Shown one piece after another: positions 58,847-64,000 of a stretch of 64,000 bases of DNA. Source of the stretch: CAZIRF01 sp964541755. Its GTDB lineage: Bacteria > Spirochaetota > Spirochaetia > Treponematales > Breznakiellaceae. The stretch's first letter is position 1. Every line of letters begins with the position of its first letter. Location of the stretch: the NCBI GenBank assembly GCA_964541755.1, contig CAZIRF010000003.1:1-64000 (forward strand), read 5' to 3'. The translations under genes and the position numbers were made by a program. The notes beneath the pieces were generated by a model. The model saw only the letters and a program-made list of their open reading frames with translations, did no database searches and was not told where the DNA came from.

Positions 58847-61462
58847 ATGGACAGGATATCACGGCTGATAGTTTTCTGCGCTCTTTTGACGTGCGGCTCC
58901 CTCCTTGCCCCAAGGGCGATCCCCGCGGCGGACTGGTACCTCGAGGGGGCGGGGAGCGGGAGCCCTTCGATTGCTTCATTGGCCGGCCGGCTCGCCCCCG
59001 GCGACCGGGTATTCCTCAAGCGGGGGGGCCGCTTTGAAGGCGGCTTCCGGCTTGACCTCGCCGGCACGGCTGAAAAGCCGATTTACATTGCTGCGTATGG
59101 GGAGGGCCCCCGCCCCCTCGTAAGCGACCTGGCCCTCATCGAGGGCTGGGAGCCGGCGGGGCAGGGGGTATGGCGGGCGCCCCTGCCAAAGGCTTTGCCT
59201 GGCAGTACGCCGCGTGGGCACACGCCGCATGGCTACGCGCCGCGTGGGCACACGCCGCATGGCTACGCGCCGCGTATGCTCCTGCAAGATGGAGCGGCAC
59301 TGCCGCTCGCCCGCTACCCGAACCCGGATGCGGCTTGGAGCGGGTACCTGGAGATTACCGGCCACCGGGGGAAGGTCTCTCTCAAGGGCGACTTCCCCCG
59401 CGAGGTGGACTGGCGCGGGGCAGAAGTTGTCGTGCGCTCCCGCCGCTGGATCCTCGACCGCGTCAAGGTCAAGAGTTCGCGGGGCGGGGCTATCAGTTTT
59501 GATGAACCCCTTTCTTATGAACCCTATGACGGCTGGGGATTCTTCCTGCAAAACCATCCGGCGGCCCTCGACCGGGAAGGGGAGTGGTGTGTTGATGCGG
59601 CTACAGGGACCATCCTGCTCAAGACCTCTGGCGATCCGCGCCGCCATGAGTACTTCATCCCCGCAGGCGATTGCGTCGCCGACTTCTCCAAGAGCCGACA
59701 TCTTGTAATTGACGGTATTGCCTTCCGGGGCGGGAACGACACTGTCCTTCGACTGGACAGGGTCGAGGCCGTTTCAATTATTGATTGCGAAATCGGGCCG
59801 GCGGGTACGGACGGGCTTTCTTCGCAGGGGGCACGAAAACTTCGCATAGAGGATTCTGCCATTGTGGGGGTCCAGAACAATGCGGTTCTTGTTGGTGCGG
59901 TTGAAGACTGCGTGTTTCGCGCCAATCGCATCGAGCGTACGGCCCTCGTCGCGGGTATGGGGCGCGGGCGGGACGGCCAGTACAACGCCCTCGCCGTCAA
60001 CGGGCGGGACATACGCGTCGAGGGCAACCTGATACGCGACACCGGCTACCTTCCCGTGGACTTTCGGGGAGACGATATACTGATAGCGGGCAACCGCATA
60101 GAGCGCTATGCCATCGTCAAGGATGACGCGGGGGGCATCTACACCTGGTCCGATGGCGCGCGCCCCTCGCACAATCTGGTCGTGCGCGGGAACCTCGTTC
60201 GCGACGGTATCGGGGCCCCGGATGGCCAGCGTTGGGCAGGGCTCGCGGTCAAGGGCATCTACATGGACGACCGCAGCAACGACATCCTCATTCAGGACAA
60301 CGTCCTTATCAATACCGGCGAGTACGGGATATTCATCCACAATGCCCGAGATATTTTGATCGAAGGGAACCTCGTGGCGGGGGCCGGGCACCAGCTGTCT
60401 CTGGCGAAGGACGCCATCGCCCCCGAATTCCCCGTCTCGAATGTGCGCGTACGGAACAACCGCTTTGTGGCCATGGGGCCGGATCAGGGCCTGGTCAAGG
60501 AGCTCAACTCCTGGGCGAGCGAGCCTCTGGACGTCTCCTTCGACGGGAACGAGTGGGCGGCCCCCTTCCGCGGGGTACCGCTTTTTATCAGGACCCTTAA
60601 AGACAGGCCCCTGATTGAACACGACCCCGCCCTCTGGGCGGTTCCCGGTGGGCACGATCCTTCGGGGCAGCTGTTGGCCCTGGAACGCGAGGCGGTGCTG
60701 GTAAAGCGTTTTGGCCCGACGGTCTTTGCAGCCTACGGGGAAGGAGAGGCTGTCCTTGATCGCTGGCAGTACTGGGCGAGCGAGGGCAATGGACGGGTAA
60801 CGAGGGGGCCGCTCGCGGCAGGTAGCCTGCCGGAAGCGGTATTGGCACAGGGAAGGACTCATGTGCAAGCAAAACAGACTCTGGCAATTGCGATTGCATC
60901 GGTCCCGACCCAGTCTGTCCGCATGTCTTTTTCCAACGCGAGTGGCAAGGATGGCGCCCTCCTCCTCTACAACAGTCCCCTTTTTACCGTCGAAAAGGGG
61001 ACGTGGCTCTCTCTCTCCTTTTTCGCACGTGTTGTTCCATCCGGGAAGGCGAACAGGGCCCCCCTCTCCTTCCTCCTGCGCAAGGGCGCGGAACCGTGGA
61101 CACAGGCTTCGGCCGAGTACAGCCTTCGCCTGTCCCGCGACTGGCAGGCCTACCGCCTCCTTGTCCCTGTAGAACGCGACGAGGAACAGGCCCGCGCCGA
61201 GTTTCGCATAGCCGAGGCCCTCGTGGGCACGGCAATTGTAGAGATTGCGGGTATTGCGCTCAAGCGGCTTGATGTCGACCTTGTCGACCCCGCGAAACAC
61301 TTTACGGTCCTCGTCAACGAGGACCTGGGGCCGCTCGCGAAGGCACGTGACTACCGCCTGGAAGCCGGATGGCGGCCCCTCTTCCCCGACCCCGGTAAAG
61401 AGGGCGCGGGTGGGACTATCAGCCTTGATCCCCTTGAAGGAGTGGTTTTATGGAAGGAATGA
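58847..61462 (+). CDS. Secreted parallel beta-helix (pectate-lyase-like) protein
   Basis: An 871-aa exported protein. Signal peptide (ISRLIVFCALLTCGSLLAPRAIPA) is followed by the start of a right-handed beta-helix (SIASLAGRLAPGDRVFLKRGGRF) that spans about 30-560, with parallel coils such as DGIAFRGGNDTVLRL, DILIAGNRIERYA and DILIQDNVLINTGEYGIFI. A C-terminal beta-sandwich (about 650-870) probably binds carbohydrate. Such proteins (PL/GH28/DUF1565 group) cleave or bind polyuronates or other polysaccharides. A tandem DNA repeat at 59209-59275 encodes an unusual His/Pro-rich loop. TACACT lies 7 nt before ATG. Confidence 0.83.
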   Translation: MDRISRLIVFCALLTCGSLLAPRAIPAADWYLEGAGSGSPSIASLAGRLAPGDRVFLKRGGRFEGGFRLDLAGTAEKPIYIAAYGEGPRPLVSDLALIEGWEPAGQGVWRAPLPKALPGSTPRGHTPHGYAPRGHTPHGYAPRMLLQDGAALPLARYPNPDAAWSGYLEITGHRGKVSLKGDFPREVDWRGAEVVVRSRRWILDRVKVKSSRGGAISFDEPLSYEPYDGWGFFLQNHPAALDREGEWCVDAATGTILLKTSGDPRRHEYFIPAGDCVADFSKSRHLVIDGIAFRGGNDTVLRLDRVEAVSIIDCEIGPAGTDGLSSQGARKLRIEDSAIVGVQNNAVLVGAVEDCVFRANRIERTALVAGMGRGRDGQYNALAVNGRDIRVEGNLIRDTGYLPVDFRGDDILIAGNRIERYAIVKDDAGGIYTWSDGARPSHNLVVRGNLVRDGIGAPDGQRWAGLAVKGIYMDDRSNDILIQDNVLINTGEYGIFIHNARDILIEGNLVAGAGHQLSLAKDAIAPEFPVSNVRVRNNRFVAMGPDQGLVKELNSWASEPLDVSFDGNEWAAPFRGVPLFIRTLKDRPLIEHDPALWAVPGGHDPSGQLLALEREAVLVKRFGPTVFAAYGEGEAVLDRWQYWASEGNGRVTRGPLAAGSLPEAVLAQGRTHVQAKQTLAIAIASVPTQSVRMSFSNASGKDGALLLYNSPLFTVEKGTWLSLSFFARVVPSGKANRAPLSFLLRKGAEPWTQASAEYSLRLSRDWQAYRLLVPVERDEEQARAEFRIAEALVGTAIVEIAGIALKRLDVDLVDPAKHFTVLVNEDLGPLAKARDYRLEAGWRPLFPDPGKEGAGGTISLDPLEGVVLWKE
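59209..59275 (+). repeat. 30-bp tandem repeat within a coding region
   Basis: The 30-bp unit (59221-59250) is followed by a second copy (59251-59280) with a changed end and preceded by a partial one. It encodes the decapeptide RGHTPHGYAP about twice. A change in copy number would keep the frame because 30 is divisible by 3. Confidence 0.8.
61416..61428 (+). repeat. CTATCAGCCTTGA dispersed 13-mer, copy 6
   Basis: Exact copy in the last codons of the beta-helix gene, coding T-I-S-L-D. Confidence 0.7.
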
Positions 61463-62448
61463 GACGCCGTATTGCCGGCCTGTTGCCGATTGTCTTCTCC
61501 CTCGCATCCTGCCTCGCCACGGGGCCCGCTTCTTTGGACCATGAACCCTTTGGGCCCGACGCCACGGCGCCCCTGCCCTTCCCGCAGGGGATGCAGCGCG
61601 AGCTTGAGGACTTGGCGACTCGGGGCCTTCTTCCGGGGCGGCCTCGCATACTTGACGGAACGGTCGTCACTGCTGCGGGACAGCTCATACGCGGCGGCCA
61701 CATCCAGATAGACGCCCATGCGCGTGCGTCGACGGTGGGATCTGCCCACTTTACGGCCTTCAAGGCTGCAGGGGCCGATCTCGTTCGTTTAACCTATGAC
61801 GGCAACGGCGAGGGGAGTTTGCGCCCGGCCCTGTCCCTCGACCGGGCGATTGAACTCCTGGACCGGGCAGTTCTCGAGGCGGGGCGGGTTGGGCTCATCG
61901 TCAAGCTGGAGTACGCGCGCCACTCCCCCGGCACGACCCCGGATAGCGGGGATATCCGCCGTTTTTGGGAGCTCGTCGCCCCGCGCTATGCCGCATTCAC
62001 CCATGTCTGCTACGGCATAGCGAATGAACCGGTCGCCTGGGAGCCCGACGATTACCGCGAGAGCGATATCGCCCTGCAGGAAGAGCTCTACCAATTGATC
62101 CGCGCAAAGGCCCCCGAAACCCTCGTCATGCTGATGGGCTTTTCCTCTGTCGACCACACAGTTATCGATTGTATGGAAAAGGTGGATTTCGTCGACTGGA
62201 CAAACGCCTGTGTGGACTTCCACGCCTACGGCCCCCTCGAAGAGCGCTCGCCCTGGTGGCTTGCCCTCAAGGCCCGCTGGCCCGTCTTTTGCGGCGAGTT
62301 CACCCACGCCCCCTGGGCCGGCCAGCACCTGCCCCCCGGCGACATCGCCCGCGCCCTCGAGGACCTGGGCATCTCCTGGAACGCCCTCTGCTTCGACGGC
62401 ACGAGCGTCCTCGAGTACATGGGACCAAGACAATACCCTACAAACTGA
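61450..62448 (+). CDS. Lipoprotein glycoside hydrolase, GH5-like
   Basis: A 332-aa lipoprotein (lipobox SLASC near residue 21). The TIM barrel keeps the GH5/clan A pattern: acid/base Glu in YGIANEPVAW (Glu near residue 195) and nucleophile Glu in VFCGEFTHAPW (near 280); HVCYG and DFHAYGP are intervening strands. It probably cleaves beta-glycans such as mannan or glucan. It overlaps the end of the beta-helix gene by 13 nt, so they are co-transcribed, and converges with the fucosidase gene. Start ATG 61450 has GGAG 8 nt upstream. Confidence 0.85.
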   Translation: MEGMRRRIAGLLPIVFSLASCLATGPASLDHEPFGPDATAPLPFPQGMQRELEDLATRGLLPGRPRILDGTVVTAAGQLIRGGHIQIDAHARASTVGSAHFTAFKAAGADLVRLTYDGNGEGSLRPALSLDRAIELLDRAVLEAGRVGLIVKLEYARHSPGTTPDSGDIRRFWELVAPRYAAFTHVCYGIANEPVAWEPDDYRESDIALQEELYQLIRAKAPETLVMLMGFSSVDHTVIDCMEKVDFVDWTNACVDFHAYGPLEERSPWWLALKARWPVFCGEFTHAPWAGQHLPPGDIARALEDLGISWNALCFDGTSVLEYMGPRQYPTN

Positions 62449-64000
62449 TAGTCTCCCCTGCGCCAAGAAGGACTGTCTCCACGCACCCGTTACGGTGGAG
62501 GTCCATGCGTACCGGGTGATTGCCCGCGGCAAGTCTTCCCCCGGCAATCCTTCCTCCAGCCCATTCGATATCCACCCTAAGGTCGCCGCGGGCGCGAAGG
62601 CCCCGGGCTCGACCCTGTGGCCAGGCGGCTGGCAGGGCGGGCAGGAGCTCCAGGCGTATGTGTGCGGGTGCCATCGGTGTCGCCGAACTGCCCGGTGTCG
62701 CAAGGCTGTCTGGTGCCGCCGGCAAAGCTGGCGCAATCAGTTTTGACTGCACCAGGAGTTCCGTGATGCCCGCACAGCCCCCGAAGTTGCCGTCAATCTG
62801 GAAGGGGGGGTGATTGTCGAAGAGGTTGGGGTGCGTTGAGTGGGCGAGGAGGGCGAGGAGGTTCCGGTGGGCGGCGTCGCCGTCGCCCAGACGCGCATAG
62901 AAATTGACTATCCAAGCGCGGGACCAGCCGGTGTGGCCGCCCCCCTGTGCCAGGCGCGCGGCGAGGGTCTTGCGGGCGGCATCGGCCAGGGCCGGGCTCG
63001 TGTGTCGGTCGATCTCCTGGCCGGGGTGGAGGGCGAAGAGCTGGGAGATGTGGCGGTGGCCGGGTTCGAGCTCTTCGTACTCCTCGGCCCACTCCTTGAT
63101 GCGGCCATCTGCGCCGGTTTCGACGGGGGGGAGCCTGTCGCGGGCGGTAGCGAGATCGGCGATGAAGGCGGCCGTGTTTGTAGCAGTTTCGGTACTGGGA
63201 GCTCCCTCTGTAGCGGGGCCGTGCGCAGAATCCCCCAGTATCCGGGCGGCGGAAAGGGTCGCGTCAAAGAGGGCGCGGATAATCTGGCTGTCCATCGAGG
63301 GGCCGCGGCAGAGGGAGCCCACCTCGCCGTTGGGCAGGCGGTAGGTGTTTTCGGGGGATGATGAAGGGCTCGTGATGAGCCTGCCCGTGCGGTCTGTTTC
63401 GAGGTAGTCGAGGAAGAAGAGGCTCGCCTCCCGCAGGAGGGGCCAGGCGCGCTCCAGAAAGCCCCGGTCCAGGTGGTACTCGAAGTGTTCCCACAGGTGG
63501 AGGCAGAGCCAGGCGGCGCCGGTGGGCCAGAGGGTGGCGGGTATCCACATATCCTGGGGGGCGCAATCGCCCCAGATGTCGCTGTTGTGGTGGGCGACAA
63601 AGCCGCGGCAGCCGTACATGTCGCGGGCTACTTTTTGGCCTCGGGGCAGCATGGTCTCCAGGAGCGAAAAGAGGGCCTCGTGGCTGCCGGAGAGGTTTGT
63701 GGACTCGGCCGGCCAGTAGTTCATCTGGGTGTTGATGTTTATCGTGTACTTCGAGCCCCAGGGCGGGTTGTGACTGTCGTTCCAGATCCCCTGGAGGTTG
63801 GCCGGCAGGCAGCCGGGACGGCTCGAAGACAGAAGCAGGTAGCGCCCAAAGTGCCAGTAGAGGGCGAGGAGGTCCGCACCGTTCGCGCCCCCGTCGCTCG
63901 ACGCTTCGTCATTTGACGAACCGCCGCCATCCACTGCGGTCTTGATTGCCGCAAGGCGTTCGTCGGTTGGGCGGGCGCTTGTCGCTGTGGTGTCATGCGC
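62438..64000 (-). CDS. GH95 alpha-L-fucosidase-like enzyme, 5' end beyond window
   Basis: The minus-strand frame is open from the stop at 62438 to the window edge, giving 520 residues of the C-terminal part. GH95 signatures: YLLLSSSRPGCLPANLQGIWND, NTQMNYWPAESTNLS, HNSDIWGDCAPQDMW and WLCLHLWEHFEYHLD; the catalytic Asn/Asp region and the C-terminal NLFDNHPPFQIDGNFGGCAGITELL are seen. Function: release of fucose (or L-galactose) from plant or host glycans. The N-terminal domain is missing only because of the window edge. It overlaps the GH5-like gene's end by 11 nt, in convergent orientation. Confidence 0.92.
   Translation of the reverse strand, partial: AHDTTATSARPTDERLAAIKTAVDGGGSSNDEASSDGGANGADLLALYWHFGRYLLLSSSRPGCLPANLQGIWNDSHNPPWGSKYTININTQMNYWPAESTNLSGSHEALFSLLETMLPRGQKVARDMYGCRGFVAHHNSDIWGDCAPQDMWIPATLWPTGAAWLCLHLWEHFEYHLDRGFLERAWPLLREASLFFLDYLETDRTGRLITSPSSSPENTYRLPNGEVGSLCRGPSMDSQIIRALFDATLSAARILGDSAHGPATEGAPSTETATNTAAFIADLATARDRLPPVETGADGRIKEWAEEYEELEPGHRHISQLFALHPGQEIDRHTSPALADAARKTLAARLAQGGGHTGWSRAWIVNFYARLGDGDAAHRNLLALLAHSTHPNLFDNHPPFQIDGNFGGCAGITELLVQSKLIAPALPAAPDSLATPGSSATPMAPAHIRLELLPALPAAWPQGRARGLRARGDLRVDIEWAGGRIAGGRLAAGNHPVRMDLHRNGCVETVLLGAGETISL

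Noticed and set aside
59209..59275. Short repeats that could be taken for CRISPR
   Set aside because: Units are directly adjacent with no spacers, and lie within a coding sequence.
1..64000. Prophage, integrase, rRNA operon or CRISPR-Cas
   Set aside because: No phage structural gene, recombinase, cas gene or rRNA sequence was seen.

Overview
This window is 64 kb of chromosome from a diderm bacterium. It is GC-rich (clearly above 50%) except for one AT-rich island around 42.4-47.9 kb. Signal peptides, loosely constrained lipoprotein lipoboxes, beta-barrel outer-membrane proteins, ThyX instead of ThyA, and a long SHMT of the Spirochaetes/Chlamydiae kind make a spirochaete (Treponema-like) the best guess. 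That placement is inference; there is no rRNA here to confirm it.

Layout. 0-10 kb: partial tRNA-Ser, thyX, a three-gene minus-strand operon (dehydrogenase, DUF2804, unknown 721-aa protein), a beta-CASP ribonuclease with rlmB, and glyA behind a probable ZTP riboswitch. 9.6-15.8 kb: mgtE, then a short surface-polysaccharide set (Wzz-like, sugar-phosphate transferase, Wza/SLBB export protein) and a VanZ-like protein. 15.8-20 kb: promoter, 27-codon leader ORF and intrinsic terminator, followed by a heterodimeric ABC exporter of the BmrCD type. 20-31.5 kb: secreted proteins (ricin/transglutaminase, glycosidase-like lipoprotein, NlpC/P60-like lipoprotein, alpha/beta hydrolase), a diguanylate cyclase and an AraC-type regulator fused to a papain-like domain. 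31.5-38.3 kb: carbonic anhydrase, metH, acyl-ACP thioesterase, a mazEF-type module and an MTHFR-like protein. 38.5-40.6 kb: a decayed AAA ATPase, corA and a small hairpin-rich element with inverted ends.

40.7-49.2 kb holds the most interesting system, an apparently complete RiPP (ribosomally made, modified peptide) locus on the minus strand. Its order is secreted beta-propeller, two Cys/Gly-rich precursor peptides, a second nearly identical beta-propeller, an M50 membrane metalloprotease, a beta-barrel outer-membrane protein, a SPASM radical-SAM enzyme, an ABC ATPase and an ABC permease. The two precursors (48 and 47 aa, too short for routine ORF calling) share a leader and have identical Cys spacing, C-x3-C-x4-C-x3-C-x4-C. 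The enzyme set parallels Bacillus yydFGHIJ, with added periplasmic and outer-membrane parts that suit a diderm.

49.3-64 kb: a B12-binding radical SAM protein, a HAD nucleotidase, glgX, a HATPase/cyclic-nucleotide regulator, a PQQ-type sugar dehydrogenase, a tocopherol cyclase-like protein, a methyltransferase, and a plant-glycan-type cluster (beta-helix protein, GH5-like, GH95 fucosidase cut by the window edge).

Two window-wide patterns stand out. About ten genes have a -10 box only 6-9 nt before the start codon and mostly no Shine-Dalgarno, which suggests common leaderless transcripts. A 13-bp sequence, CTATCAGCCTTGA, occurs six times exactly and many more times in near form, mostly inside genes and in several reading frames. 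Intergenic repeat families are also present.
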